Assembly: GCF_001887775.1 (NCBI RefSeq)
Contig: NZ_CP015519.1
Coordinates: 1,240,001-1,304,000 of the forward strand
Length of the DNA stretch: 64,000 nt
Direction: 5' to 3'
Source: Syntrophotalea acetylenivorans
Lineage (GTDB): Bacteria > Desulfobacterota > Desulfuromonadia > Desulfuromonadales > Syntrophotaleaceae
Every line of letters starts with the position of its first letter. Position 1 is the stretch's first letter. A program made the position numbers and the translations under genes. Below, one piece after another: positions 9,077 through 17,789 of the stretch. The notes under the pieces were generated by a model, which worked only from the letters and a program-made list of their open reading frames with translations, was not told where the DNA came from and did not search any database.

Positions 9077-9299
9077 AGTTACAGCCTTGTCTCTATTTTT
9101 TCCTGGCCATCGTTTACCAGGCGACCTTGGTGATTTTTTCTATCTGCTTTGGTGAAAACAATGTTTCTCACCAGGTCTGTTACGCAAAATACAAGCCAAC
9201 AAAGCCCTCAGGATAATTAACACTTTCTCCATTTGACTCCACAAACCAACCCTTCCTAACAATCCTCATCGGGTACTTCGACCCTCTTTTTCAAATAGC

Positions 9300-9320
9300 C
9301 GTCCACCGTTTCCGGACGGC
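9300..9320. other. Short GC-rich hairpin upstream of the 6S RNA promoter
   Basis: GCCGTCC and GGACGGC form a perfect 7-bp stem around a 9-base loop. It has no T-run and sits just ahead of the -35 box of the small RNA gene. Bases 9077-9299 upstream show no gene. Confidence 0.4.
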
Positions 9321-9328
9321 AATAAATC

Positions 9329-9357
9329 TTGAAACAAATAGGGCTTTTGTCTATAGT
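9329..9357 (+). promoter_or_regulatory. Sigma-70-type promoter of the 6S RNA gene
   Basis: TTGAAA at 9329-9334 and TATAGT at 9352-9357 are separated by exactly 17 bases, close to the vegetative consensus. Transcription would start around 9364-9366, just before the closing stem of the RNA. No open reading frame follows, consistent with an RNA gene. Confidence 0.75.
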
Positions 9358-9364
9358 GGGGCTG

Positions 9365-9595
9365 TATAGAATGCTCTCTGCCCTGCAAGTGAGGTCGGTA
9401 AGCCCTTGCGGAATAAATATTGACCCGGGGTTTCTTCAGGGGCGCGGTGTGCCAGCCCAAGAACTTATTGGGACGCCTGATGCGGTTCACAGGAGACCCC
9501 ACCTAATTAGGACTCGCAGGAGGCCTAAAGACCCACGGCAGGCGTGGAGAGCTGAGAGATATAAGCGTCGTTTAGTTCGACGCTTTTCTTTTTTT
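9365..9595 (+). ncRNA. ssrS: 6S RNA (RNA polymerase regulator)
   Basis: The transcript region has a strong promoter, no credible reading frame and an intrinsic terminator. It folds by eye into the 6S plan. The closing stem pairs GCTCTC (9373-9378) with GAGAGC (9547-9552), CCTGC (9382-9386) with GCAGG (9538-9542), and GTG-A-GGTC (from 9389) with GACCCAC just before GCAGG. A large central bubble follows, then an upper stem pairing GGGGTTTC with GAGACCCC, ending in a CCCAA/TTGGG hairpin. 6S RNA mimics an open promoter and sequesters housekeeping RNA polymerase in stationary phase. The mature molecule would be about 180-190 bases. The identification rests on structure, not on a database match. 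Confidence 0.75.
9563..9595 (+). terminator. Intrinsic terminator of the 6S RNA gene
   Basis: AAGCGTCG, 7-base loop, CGACGCTT, then a T-rich tract (TTCTTTTTTT). A classical Rho-independent terminator ending the small RNA transcript ahead of the TraB-family gene. Confidence 0.9.
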
Positions 9596-9643
9596 GACGC
9601 CCTGAATCCGTCAACGATGATCCAATAATGGCAATAAAAACGA

Positions 9644-10819
9644 ATGGATACTAAAGATTGTTCTGACATTTACCGCCTGGAAGTTGCCGACAAGAAAATC
9701 GTCCTGATCGGCACCGCTCATATCTCCAGCGACTCGGTGAATACCGTCCGCCAGGTCATTGCCGAAGAGCAGCCCGACAGCGTCTGCATCGAACTGGATC
9801 AGCAGCGCTATCGGTCCTTGACGGACGCCAAGGCTTGGCAATCGCTCGACTTGGTCAAGGCCATTCGCCAGGGCCAAGGCCCCTTTCTACTGGCCAACCT
9901 GGCCCTGTCGGCCTTCCAAAAAAGAATGGGACTGCAGACAGGCGTCAAGCCGGGCGCCGAGTTGGCCGCCGCCGCCGAGGCGGCCAAAGAGCAGGGGGCC
10001 GAAATCTGCCTTATCGACCGGGAAATTCGCACCACCCTGTTGCGCGCCTGGCGTAAAACGGGACTATGGAAGAAGCTGCAGGTATTCGCCGCGCTGTTCA
10101 GCGGCCTGTTCGAATCGCAAGAGATTGACGAAGAACAACTGTCTGCCCTGCGCCAAGGCGACACGCTGACTGCCATGTTGGACGAAATGGGCGACATGCT
10201 GCCAGCGATGAAAACCGTTCTGGTGGACGAGCGGGACCAGTATATGGCAGAACATCTGCGCCAGGCCCCTGGAAAACGCCTGGTGGCCGTGGTCGGCGCA
10301 GCTCACGTCCCCGGAATACGACGTCGCCTCGCTGAGCAGAGTGATCCCGGCTGCATTGACGAACTGTCCCTGATTCCGCCCAAACCCCCGCTTTCCCGGG
10401 TACTGCCCTGGATCATACCGGCGGTGGTGGTTGGCTTGTTTCTTGTTGGTTTCCTCTTCGGCGACCGCAGCCAGCTGACTGAAGCGGCCATCGCCTGGGT
10501 ATTGGCCAACGGCCTGCTTTCGGCGGCCGGTACCGTTCTGGCACTGGGGCACCCTCTGGCCATCGTCACCGCCTTTGTCGCGGCCCCCATCACCTCGCTT
10601 AACCCTACCATCGGTGCCGGTTTTGTTACTGGACTAGTCCAGGCGATGATCGCCGGGCCGACCGTCCGGGACCTGGAAGAAGCGGGCAACGACCTAGCGA
10701 CTGCCAGAGGCTGGTGGAGCAATCGTCTGACGCGAGTGTTGCTGGTATTTTTCTTTTCTTCCCTCGGATCCTCCCTCGGAACCCTGCTGGCTTTTTCCTG
10801 GCTTAAAAATCTGATCTGA
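9644..10819 (+). CDS. TraB/PrgY-family membrane protein
   Basis: 391 residues. The soluble N-terminal domain (about 1-240) carries the TraB/PrgY/GumN hallmarks: a GTAHIS motif near residue 24, an ELD segment about 50, ERDQYMAEHL-like segment about 195, and VVGAAHVPGI about 215. The C-terminal third has four or so hydrophobic helices (about 245-385), the usual membrane part of the family. The domain belongs to the putative metalloprotease superfamily that includes the plasmid pheromone-shutdown proteins, but its role in chromosomal bacterial copies is unknown. It stands alone between the 6S RNA gene and an intrinsic terminator. Confidence 0.85.
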   Translation: MDTKDCSDIYRLEVADKKIVLIGTAHISSDSVNTVRQVIAEEQPDSVCIELDQQRYRSLTDAKAWQSLDLVKAIRQGQGPFLLANLALSAFQKRMGLQTGVKPGAELAAAAEAAKEQGAEICLIDREIRTTLLRAWRKTGLWKKLQVFAALFSGLFESQEIDEEQLSALRQGDTLTAMLDEMGDMLPAMKTVLVDERDQYMAEHLRQAPGKRLVAVVGAAHVPGIRRRLAEQSDPGCIDELSLIPPKPPLSRVLPWIIPAVVVGLFLVGFLFGDRSQLTEAAIAWVLANGLLSAAGTVLALGHPLAIVTAFVAAPITSLNPTIGAGFVTGLVQAMIAGPTVRDLEEAGNDLATARGWWSNRLTRVLLVFFFSSLGSSLGTLLAFSWLKNLI

Positions 10820-10831
10820 ATTTATCAAAAA

Positions 10832-10861
10832 CAGCCATCACCCTACCGGGCGATGGCTGTT
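10832..10861 (+). terminator. Terminator hairpin after the TraB-family gene
   Basis: ACAGCCATC ... GATGGCTGT forms a 9-bp stem around CACCCTACCGGGC 12 bases after the stop codon. Only a short T tract follows (TTAAGTGT), so efficiency is uncertain. Confidence 0.6.
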
Positions 10862-10874
10862 AAGTGTCCTATCG

Positions 10875-11000
10875 TAGGATGACCAAACTGAAATTTTAGC
10901 CTACAAGGCTTGGTGTTTTTCAGGGACAAAGGCATACACCTGGTATGTCGAGGTCCTGAAAAAACACCGTAAGCCGTAGGGCGGACTTTTTGCGACGCCA
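10875..11000 (+). repeat. Dispersed hairpin repeat, family B, copy 1
   Basis: About 125 bases matching the units of the tandem array at 18516-18950. Shared parts are the CCTACAAGGCTTGGTG entry, the TTTTTCAGG / CCTGAAAAA stem with a GCATAC...GTATGTC inner hairpin, and the exit CGTAGGGCGGACTTTTTGCGACGCCA. It lies between the converging TraB and L,D-transpeptidase genes and has no coding capacity. Confidence 0.9.
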
Positions 11001-11006
11001 CTCTAG

Positions 11007-11052
11007 TGTGGCATGCCACAATCTGGGGCGCCCCAAATGTGTGGCATGGCAC
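11007..11052. repeat. Three tandem palindromes between converging genes
   Basis: TGTGGCATGCCACA (11007-11020) and TGGGGCGCCCCA (11024-11035) are perfect palindromes and TGTGGCATGGCACA (11039-11052) is a near-perfect one. The outer two are near copies of each other and could also pair to form one long cruciform with the middle palindrome at its tip. They lie just past the stop of the L,D-transpeptidase gene. Confidence 0.8.
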
Positions 11053-11072
11053 ATTATTTCTAATCGGGAACC

Positions 11073-12800
11073 CTACTCAAGGATTCCTTCACTGCAAGCC
11101 ACCAGGACGACAGTTTTACGATTGTGGCGACGAAGAGCAGTATAAAGCACCGCGTCACGCTGATAAATATCATTGCGGAACTGCAGCCTACCCTCCCTGT
11201 CAACCCAGGCAGTACGATAGAGAATGTGCACAGGTACCGGTTCATCCAGAAGAACCCGCAAGGTTTCGTCTGCGGCCATGGCTTCTTCGATACGCTGCGC
11301 ATCCCAGCCTACCTGATTTTGCAGCAGATAGAGAGCCAGGTCAAAAGGTCGCTGGACCCGGATACACCCGCTACTGTAGGACCGCCGCTTACGATCAAAC
11401 AGATGCCGCTCCGGAGTATCGTGCAGATAGACATGGAATTTGTTGGGGAACATGAACTTGACCCGTCCCAGGGCATTCCAGGGACCGGGCTTTTGGCGCA
11501 ACATTCCCGGAAAGGTCTCCGCCGTTACCCCCTCCCAATCGATGGTTTCCGGATCAATCCATTCAATTATTCTCTTGCGTTGAGTAACGATTTCATAGTG
11601 GTGGGACTCCAGGAAATTAAGATCGGCTTTGATCAGAGGCAGTTTGTCTTCGCGCAGAATGGTTTGAGGGACATTCCAGTAGGGGGCAAAATCGAGATAA
11701 CGCAATCTTGCTGAAAACACCGGGGTGCGACGATAATCGGTACCCACCACTACCGGCATGGCAAGCACTGCTTCTCCCTCCTCCACCACCTCAAGACTAA
11801 AATCAGCAATATTAACGGCTAAATGACGTCGCCCCAGGTCCCGCGACAACCAGCGCCAGCGTTCCAGGTTGATTTCAATCTGGCGAATCCGCTCCTCGAC
11901 CGACACGTTCAGAGCCGCCAGGGTTTTCGGACCCAACACGCCATCGGCCTTCAAATCGTGGCGCCGCTGAAAGCGTGTCAAAGCTTCTGCCGTAGCCTCG
12001 TCAAAGACCCAATCAGCCGATCGGCTGAAAGCCGGCAGATCGCCTGTCTGTATCAGATGCTGCTGCAGCCAGGGTACCCGCCAATCACTCTCACCGGATT
12101 GGACCAGAGGGCCATCGGGAAGTTGCGGCCAGCCACCATCAACGGCCAAATGTCGATAAGTCGCCAGGTAATCTCGCAGATGCAGATAGCCCGGATCGTC
12201 CGGCAGCATCTCCTGCAAAGCTTTCACCGCCTGGTCAGACTCAAGGCTCAGCTGCAGAACCTCAACCAGATCGATAGGGCGGCGTACAGGGCGCCACTCG
12301 TTAGAATAGACCTTGGCCGCTTCAACCCGACCGTCAACAACATCACCGGCATAACGCAAAAAAGCGTCGGTCAGCAGGATATCCAGTCGAGCCAGATGCA
12401 GGGGGGCTAGCGGTTTTCCTTGACCATGAAAAATTCGCAACTGCTCGGCAAAAATATCAATGGTCTTGATATGGTATTCTTCCGGTCGCAACCCCTCACG
12501 ATCTGCAGACTGTAAAACCGTCCGCAACCGCTGCCCCTGATCGCTGAGCCCCTGTAAGGTAACCCACGCTGCCGCAAAATTCCGCTGGCGGTAAAAGCTG
12601 TAGGTTTCGTCCACCAGAGCCAATCCGTAACCACCGACGTTCAGAATCGATGGCCGCCCGCTATCGCCTAAAAGCTCGTGAAGCTGGCCGGTCAAGGGGG
12701 CGTCCTGCTGGAATTCCTGAGCTTGGGAAGAGGTTGTCGTCAATATCACAAACAGCATCGCCAACAGCGTCAAAGCATATCTTTTAATCATTATTGCCAT
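11073..12800 (-). CDS. Periplasmic L,D-transpeptidase, YcbB/LdtD type
   Basis: 575 residues with a signal peptide (MIKRYALTLLAMLFVILTTT, then SSQAQ cleavage region). A long helical N-terminal scaffold is followed by a peptidoglycan-binding domain (about 260-305, FQRRHDLKADGVLGPKT) and a YkuD catalytic domain (about 325-505). The catalytic motif is present, HDTP followed by SSGCIRV near residue 475 with the nucleophilic Cys. Enzymes of this class make 3-3 cross-links in peptidoglycan, bypassing penicillin-binding proteins. An alternative start three codons in (12791) fits the signal peptide equally well; neither has a clear ribosome site. It appears to be a single-gene unit. Confidence 0.93.
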   Translation of the reverse strand: MAIMIKRYALTLLAMLFVILTTTSSQAQEFQQDAPLTGQLHELLGDSGRPSILNVGGYGLALVDETYSFYRQRNFAAAWVTLQGLSDQGQRLRTVLQSADREGLRPEEYHIKTIDIFAEQLRIFHGQGKPLAPLHLARLDILLTDAFLRYAGDVVDGRVEAAKVYSNEWRPVRRPIDLVEVLQLSLESDQAVKALQEMLPDDPGYLHLRDYLATYRHLAVDGGWPQLPDGPLVQSGESDWRVPWLQQHLIQTGDLPAFSRSADWVFDEATAEALTRFQRRHDLKADGVLGPKTLAALNVSVEERIRQIEINLERWRWLSRDLGRRHLAVNIADFSLEVVEEGEAVLAMPVVVGTDYRRTPVFSARLRYLDFAPYWNVPQTILREDKLPLIKADLNFLESHHYEIVTQRKRIIEWIDPETIDWEGVTAETFPGMLRQKPGPWNALGRVKFMFPNKFHVYLHDTPERHLFDRKRRSYSSGCIRVQRPFDLALYLLQNQVGWDAQRIEEAMAADETLRVLLDEPVPVHILYRTAWVDREGRLQFRNDIYQRDAVLYTALRRHNRKTVVLVACSEGILE

Positions 12801-12873
12801 GGATTTAAAACATACCTCACTAGAAACAAAGCTTGTCGACTATGCTGTTTAATATACACTAATACACTGGTTG

Positions 12874-13049
12874 GTGCCCATCCGGAAACTTCGGATGGCA
12901 CCGCGTCGCTTTCATATGGGAAACGAGGAATTTTCTCCAAGGTCAAGGAAGTCAATCCCTTGCACGGAGGCGTAGCTGTTCTACGCCGCACACGCAAGCG
13001 TGCAGATTGACGCCGAGATAGGGGAAAAGGGCCGTTTCCGGATAAAAAC
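12874..13049 (-). repeat. Dispersed hairpin repeat, family A, copy 2 (long form with inner module)
   Basis: Inverted copy of the repeat at 3325 and 16104, but interrupted after TTTCATATGGGAAA by about 100 bases before the AAAGGGCCGTTTCCGG end resumes. The inner module has its own hairpins: GGCGTAG-CTGTT-CTACGCC and a GCACAC/GCGTGC stem. It lies between the aldehyde dehydrogenase and L,D-transpeptidase genes, both on the minus strand. Confidence 0.85.
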
Positions 13050-13059
13050 TAGCTGGATG

Positions 13060-14423
13060 CTAGCGTACCCATACGGTCTGGATATTGACAAATTCACGAA
13101 TTCCGTAATCAGCCAACTCCCGTCCATATCCTGATTCTTTAATGCCGCCAAAAGGCAAGCGCGGATCACTTTTAACCATACCGTTGACAAACACCGCCCC
13201 CGCTTCAATCTCTTCGGCCAAGGTCTCCGCTCGCCGGCTGTCGCCGCTCCAGATGGAAGCACCGAGACCAAAAGGGGTGTCATTGGCCACCGCCAGCGCT
13301 TCTGCCTCACCTGCTACCCGAATTACCGCGGCTACAGGGCCGAACAATTCCTGATCATAGGCAGGCATACCGGGAGAAACTTTGGCCAAAATCGTTGGGG
13401 ATAGTAATAACCGGCCTTAGGTAAGGGCTTGCCACCCAATATCAGCTCAGCCCCTGCAGCAATGGATTCCTGAACCTGGGCATGCAATTCATCCCGCAAA
13501 TCACCGCGGGCCATCGGACCGACCTGGGTCGTCTCCAACAAGGGATCGCCCACCTCCAGGGCAGCCATAGCCTGCCTCAACAGGTCGAGAAATTTTTCGT
13601 ATACCTCGTCGAACACGATAAAACGTTTTGCCGCGATACAGCTCTGCCCTGAATTCAAACAACGTGATCGCGCCCCCTGAGCTGCTGCTTCCTTCAGATC
13701 GGCATCGGGCATTACGATGAAGGGATCGCTGCCACCCAGTTCCAACACACTCTTTTTCAGCATGGCGCCCGCCTTGGCTGCCACCTTGCGACCGGCCAGA
13801 TCGCTTCCGGTCAGAGTAACCGCCTTTACCGCCGAATGGGCAATCACATCATCAACCTGGCCCGATCCGATCAGCAGGGTACGAAAAACCTGCGGGGGAA
13901 AACCGGCCCGCTCAAAGAGTTTCTCTATGGCCAAAGCGCAGCGGGGCACATTGGAAGCGTGTTTGAGCAGTCCGACGTTACCGGCCATCAGAGCCGGAGC
14001 GGCAAACCGAAACACCTGCCAGAAAGGAAAGTTCCAGGGCATCACCGCCAGAATCGCCCCCAGGGGACGAAAGGCAACCTGTGAATGGCCGGCATCGCAA
14101 CTCACAGCCTGGGGCGCCAAATAGTCACCGGCATGATCGGCGTAATGCTCGCATACCCAGGCACATTTGTCGATTTCAGCCAGACCCTCGGCCATCGGCT
14201 TGCCCATTTCTTCCGCCATCAGACAAGCCAGACGCTGCTGATCGCGACGTAATTCGTCGGCCAATGCCCGCATCAGTCCACTACGATTGTCCATGGACGT
14301 ACGCCGCCAGGCCGGCCAAGCCTCCTGCACCTGTTCAATGATTCGAGCAACCCGGGCAGGGGAATAGTCAGTAAAACGTTCCAATACTTGCCCGGTAATC
14401 GGGCTAATCGATTCAATCGCCAT
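13060..14423 (-). pseudogene. Succinate-semialdehyde-type aldehyde dehydrogenase, frameshifted
   Basis: Together the two frames give about 454 residues of an NAD(P)-dependent aldehyde dehydrogenase most like the Sad/YneI succinate-semialdehyde dehydrogenases. The catalytic Cys is in NSGQSC, the general-base Glu in LELGGSDPF, and the cofactor region is around MPWNFPFWQ. The frame is broken at the run GGGG (13397-13400 plus strand): upstream sequence ends ...AGYYYP and downstream continues in another frame as TILAKVSPGMPAYDQELFGP. Adding one base to the run restores the family sequence exactly, so this is a one-base deletion or a sequencing error. The start MAIESISP was chosen over a Met six codons upstream. 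The gene is divergent from the rhomboid gene. Confidence 0.88.
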
Positions 14424-14714
14424 TGGTTCAATCCATATCAAGTAGTTGAAGATAATCGTTACGTATCGAAATACTGTAAAACAACACCTATTGTCCGGCT
14501 AATCGACCGGGCAGTCAACCATCAGCACGATTTTCCTTCTACCGGACAACTTCTACCGGACAAATATTCCAATAGTGTTGCAACTATTCAGCAGTTGATC
14601 AGCAGACCGTTTTCTGCAATAGTTGCGAAGTTTCTCAGTAAAATAATAATTCCTGAAAGGCCACTTCAAAGGCTCCAAACCCACGACTCATCTTCCACCG
14701 GAAAGGACTCTACG

Positions 14715-15521
14715 GTGAACTGCAAACCCTTTTTTGACAAGCTTGGCCTCAACGGCACCCGATGGCAATGGCGACTGATGCGCTGGGAAAAAAATATCGC
14801 CGCTTTACGCCGGGGCGAGGGTCTGTCCGGTGATAGTTTCTCGCCAGCCCGTTTAATCCTTATCGTCAACCTGATCTGGTTCAGCCTGATGGTTCTGAAA
14901 GGGATTTCTGCCGGACTCGGTTTGCAACCGCTGATGTCTCCGCCTTTAGGCCTGCTGCACTATTTTGGCGCTCAGCGCTGGATACCCGAAGTGCTGAACT
15001 ACGGGCAATGGTGGCGATGCCTGACCTACGCCTACACCCACGGCGGGCTGATGCACATCGGCTTTAATATGCTGGTGCTCTACCAGGTCGGTCCCATGAT
15101 CGAAAGGGAGATCGGCGCTCGGCGTTTTATTGTTCTCTATACCCTGACCGCCCTTACAGCGACCCTGCTCGGTCTGTTCTGGCACCCTTATACCCCCGTA
15201 GTAGGCGCCTCCGGTTCGATTTTCGGCCTGATCGGCTTTGCCGTGGCCTACTTTCACCGTATGGGTCCGGCCGGCGAGGCCATGCGCAACTTCATGTTTC
15301 GCTGGGCCGCTTTCGCTTTTATCTTCGGCCTGCTGGTCGGAGCCGATAACGCCGGCCACCTCGGGGGCGCTCTCGGTGGTGCGGCCTTCGGCCTGATACT
15401 GCCCATCGGCATTCGCGGCCGCAAGGCCAGCTCCGGCTTCTTTACCGTAGCCAGTCTGCTGTGCGTCATTGCCACCATCGGTAGTCTGGCAATGCAGGCC
15501 CTGACCTGGTTCCTCGCCTAA
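14715..15521 (+). CDS. Rhomboid-family intramembrane serine protease
   Basis: About 268 residues if translation starts at the GTG at 14715, which is preceded by AAAGGA at good spacing; the frame stays open upstream to 14388 but that part overlaps the divergent gene and has no protein-like features. Six or seven membrane helices. Diagnostic motifs: HGGLMHIGFNML (helix 2), the catalytic Ser in GASGSIFGLIG, and the catalytic His in NAGHLGGALGG. Rhomboids cleave membrane proteins within the bilayer; the substrate cannot be inferred. The C-terminus adds one extra hydrophobic helix. The next gene (YbaK) follows after about 20 bases and may be co-transcribed. Confidence 0.92.
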   Translation: MNCKPFFDKLGLNGTRWQWRLMRWEKNIAALRRGEGLSGDSFSPARLILIVNLIWFSLMVLKGISAGLGLQPLMSPPLGLLHYFGAQRWIPEVLNYGQWWRCLTYAYTHGGLMHIGFNMLVLYQVGPMIEREIGARRFIVLYTLTALTATLLGLFWHPYTPVVGASGSIFGLIGFAVAYFHRMGPAGEAMRNFMFRWAAFAFIFGLLVGADNAGHLGGALGGAAFGLILPIGIRGRKASSGFFTVASLLCVIATIGSLAMQALTWFLA

Positions 15522-15543
15522 CCCTTTATTGACCAACACGATT

Positions 15544-16038
15544 ATGGCAAAATCCAAAATCCCAGTCACCCCCGCTATTCGCCTGCTGCGCAAACAACAG
15601 GTTCCTTTTGTTGGCCACTGTTATCCCTATCAGGATCACGGCGGCACCGCCGTCTGTGCTCAGGAGCTTAGGGTGAACGAACACGCGGTAGTCAAAACCC
15701 TGATTATGGAAGACGAGCAGCAACGTCCCCTGGTGGTACTCATGCATGGCGACCGTCAGGTTTCGACCAAAAGACTAGCTCGTGCACTCGGCGTCAAACA
15801 GATTGTTCCCTGCACTCCGGATATGGCCCTGAAACACACGGGTTATCAGGTGGGCGGCACCTCCCCCCTCGGTACTCGCAAGAAACTGCCCGTCTACATG
15901 GAACAATCCATATTGGAGCTGCCCGTTATCTATCTTAACGGCGGCAAGCGCGGCTTTCTGGTGGAAATATCCCCGCAAGCGGTGCATCAGTTACTTGATT
16001 CACAGCTGGTTGAAGTTTCTACCAACATCGCGGACTGA
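15544..16038 (+). CDS. ybaK: Cys-tRNA(Pro)/Cys-tRNA(Cys) deacylase, YbaK/EbsC family
   Basis: 164 residues from the ATG at 15544 (a TTG five codons upstream is possible but less likely). The protein has the trans-editing deacylase fold: the VVKTLIM segment with the conserved Lys near the start, and the GGTSPLGTRKKLPV signature near residue 100, as in bacterial YbaK. These enzymes hydrolyse mischarged cysteinyl-tRNA(Pro). It is a stand-alone housekeeping gene following the rhomboid gene closely and ending before a family A repeat. Confidence 0.92.
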   Translation: MAKSKIPVTPAIRLLRKQQVPFVGHCYPYQDHGGTAVCAQELRVNEHAVVKTLIMEDEQQRPLVVLMHGDRQVSTKRLARALGVKQIVPCTPDMALKHTGYQVGGTSPLGTRKKLPVYMEQSILELPVIYLNGGKRGFLVEISPQAVHQLLDSQLVEVSTNIAD

Positions 16039-16103
16039 AGGCTTTTTGCCCCCCTGCAGTGGTCTGCCAATACGAGCCTGTTAAACTTCTGATGAGCACC
16101 CTG

Positions 16104-16176
16104 GTTTTCATCCGGAAACAGCCCTTTTCCCATATGAAAACAACGCGGTGCCCATCCAAAGTTTCCGGATGGGCAC
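16104..16176 (+). repeat. Dispersed hairpin repeat, family A, copy 3 (short form)
   Basis: Close match to copy 1 at 3325: GTTTTCAT/ATGAAAAC arms followed by GTGCCCATCC/GGATGGGCAC arms, here a perfect 10-bp stem. It lies in the spacer between ybaK and pncB, about 30 bases upstream of the pncB start. Confidence 0.9.
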
Positions 16177-16207
16177 ACCCTGACATTTTGCCATTCTAGG
16201 AGACTCC

Positions 16208-17644
16208 ATGACTGAAGCCCGCTATTCTCCGCTGCTGACCGATCTTTACGAGTTGACCATGCTGGCCGGCTATTTCGAAAAGGGCATGCACCTGACGCCG
16301 GCGGTGTTCGACCTGTTTTTCCGCAAAAACCCCTTTCATGGCGGCTATGCAGTGTTTGCCGGCCTACAAACCGCCCTCGACTACCTGACCGAGCTGCGTT
16401 TCAGCGAAGCCGACCTGGACTATCTCGACAGCCTGAATATCTTCAGTCGGCCCTTTCTCGATTACCTGCGGAATTTTTCTTTTCAGGGCCGGGTCATCGC
16501 CCCGCCGGAAGGCACGGTGGTGTTCGGCGGCGAACCACTGGTCACCGTGGAAGGACGATTGGCCGAAGTGCAGCTGGTGGAGACGGCGCTGCTCAACCTG
16601 ATCAACTTTCAAACCTTGATTGCCACCAAGGCTGCGCGGATCTGTGTAGCCGCCCACCCCGGTCAGGTCATCGAGTTCGGCCTGCGCCGTGCCCACGGCC
16701 CCGACGGCGGCCTGCATGAAGCCCGCGCCGCCTACATCGGCGGCGCCCGCGGCACCAGCAACACCTGGGCGGGACAGGTCTTCGACATTCCGGTGAAGGG
16801 CACCCATGCCCACAGCTGGGTGATGGCCTTCCCCGACGAACTGAGCTCTTTTCGGGCCTATGCCGACTGTTTCCCCGAGCATTGTATTCTGCTGATCGAT
16901 ACTTACGATACGCTGAAAAGCGGTATCCCCAACGCCATCACCGTCGCCCGTGAATTGCGCGCCAAAGGCTATGAACTCCTGGGGGTACGACTCGACTCCG
17001 GCGACCTGGCTTACCTGAGCAAGAATAGCCGCCAGATGCTGGACGAAGCGGGCTTTCCCCAGGTTAAAATAGTCGCCTCCAGTGACCTTGATGAAAACAT
17101 TATCGAATCGATCCGTAATGAAGGAGGCTGTGTCGATATCTACGGTGTCGGCACCAAGCTGGCGACCGGCAGCGGGCCCGGCGGCTGCGCCCTGGGCGGT
17201 GTGTACAAACTGGTCCGTTGCGACGGCAAGCCCAAACTCAAGGTGACCAGCGATCTGGCCAAAGCAACCCTTCCTGACCGAAAGCGGTTACTGCGGGTTG
17301 TAGATGCGGACGGCCAATTCAAGATGGACATTATCTGCCGGCAACAGGATAAAGTCATCCCCGGCGACAGGGTTTACAACCCGGCCAACCCCGATGAATC
17401 GAAAACAATTCCCCCTGGAGCGACTCTGCAGGAAATACGTCAACCGGTAATGGATGAGGGACAGATGCTGCTGGAAAAGGAAAGTCTGGACCTCATGGCC
17501 GACCGCTGCGCCGAGCAGTTACAGCTTCTTCCCAAGGGCACATTACGTCTGGCCAACCCCCACATCTATAAGGTGGCCATCAGCTCTAATCTTTTAACTC
17601 TGCGCAACAGCCTGATCAAGCAGTATCTCGACAAGCTCGACTGA
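16208..17644 (+). CDS. pncB: Nicotinate phosphoribosyltransferase
   Basis: 478 residues, typical of the longer bacterial NAPRTase form. It converts nicotinate and PRPP, with ATP hydrolysis, to nicotinate mononucleotide in NAD salvage. Diagnostic parts are LLTDLYELTMLAGYF at the N-terminus, the FGLRRAHGPDGG segment, and GTHAHSWVMAF carrying the His that becomes phosphorylated. The YGVGTKLATG segment belongs to the PRPP-binding barrel. Ribosome site TAGGAGACTCC precedes the ATG. It is a single-gene unit. Confidence 0.96.
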   Translation: MTEARYSPLLTDLYELTMLAGYFEKGMHLTPAVFDLFFRKNPFHGGYAVFAGLQTALDYLTELRFSEADLDYLDSLNIFSRPFLDYLRNFSFQGRVIAPPEGTVVFGGEPLVTVEGRLAEVQLVETALLNLINFQTLIATKAARICVAAHPGQVIEFGLRRAHGPDGGLHEARAAYIGGARGTSNTWAGQVFDIPVKGTHAHSWVMAFPDELSSFRAYADCFPEHCILLIDTYDTLKSGIPNAITVARELRAKGYELLGVRLDSGDLAYLSKNSRQMLDEAGFPQVKIVASSDLDENIIESIRNEGGCVDIYGVGTKLATGSGPGGCALGGVYKLVRCDGKPKLKVTSDLAKATLPDRKRLLRVVDADGQFKMDIICRQQDKVIPGDRVYNPANPDESKTIPPGATLQEIRQPVMDEGQMLLEKESLDLMADRCAEQLQLLPKGTLRLANPHIYKVAISSNLLTLRNSLIKQYLDKLD

Positions 17645-17698
17645 AGCAGTAAGAGCTTAACGAACAGATAGCGTGACTTTCGATTTAAGCCGTTGCAG

Positions 17699-17727
17699 TT
17701 GAAAATGGCGTTGGATCGTGTTATACA
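17699..17727 (+). promoter_or_regulatory. Sigma-70-type promoter of the cyclophilin gene
   Basis: TTGAAA (17699-17704) and TATACA (17722-17727) with exactly 17 bases between them. About 60 bases of leader precede the chosen ATG at 17790. Confidence 0.7.
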
Positions 17728-17789
17728 GCGGCGAAGCTGGTAACCTAGGCCAGGAACCCTTCAACAGTAAAAAACCAAAAGGTCAGCTT

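Noticed and set aside
9365-9595. Small RNA as SRP (4.5S) RNA, RNase P RNA or tmRNA
   Set aside because: The invariant motifs of these RNAs (for example GGAAGGAAGCAGC of SRP RNA) are absent, while the 6S fold fits.
14388-14714. Longer N-terminus for the rhomboid protein
   Set aside because: The 109 extra codons overlap the start of the divergent aldehyde dehydrogenase gene and show no protein-like character; GTG 14715 has a ribosome site.
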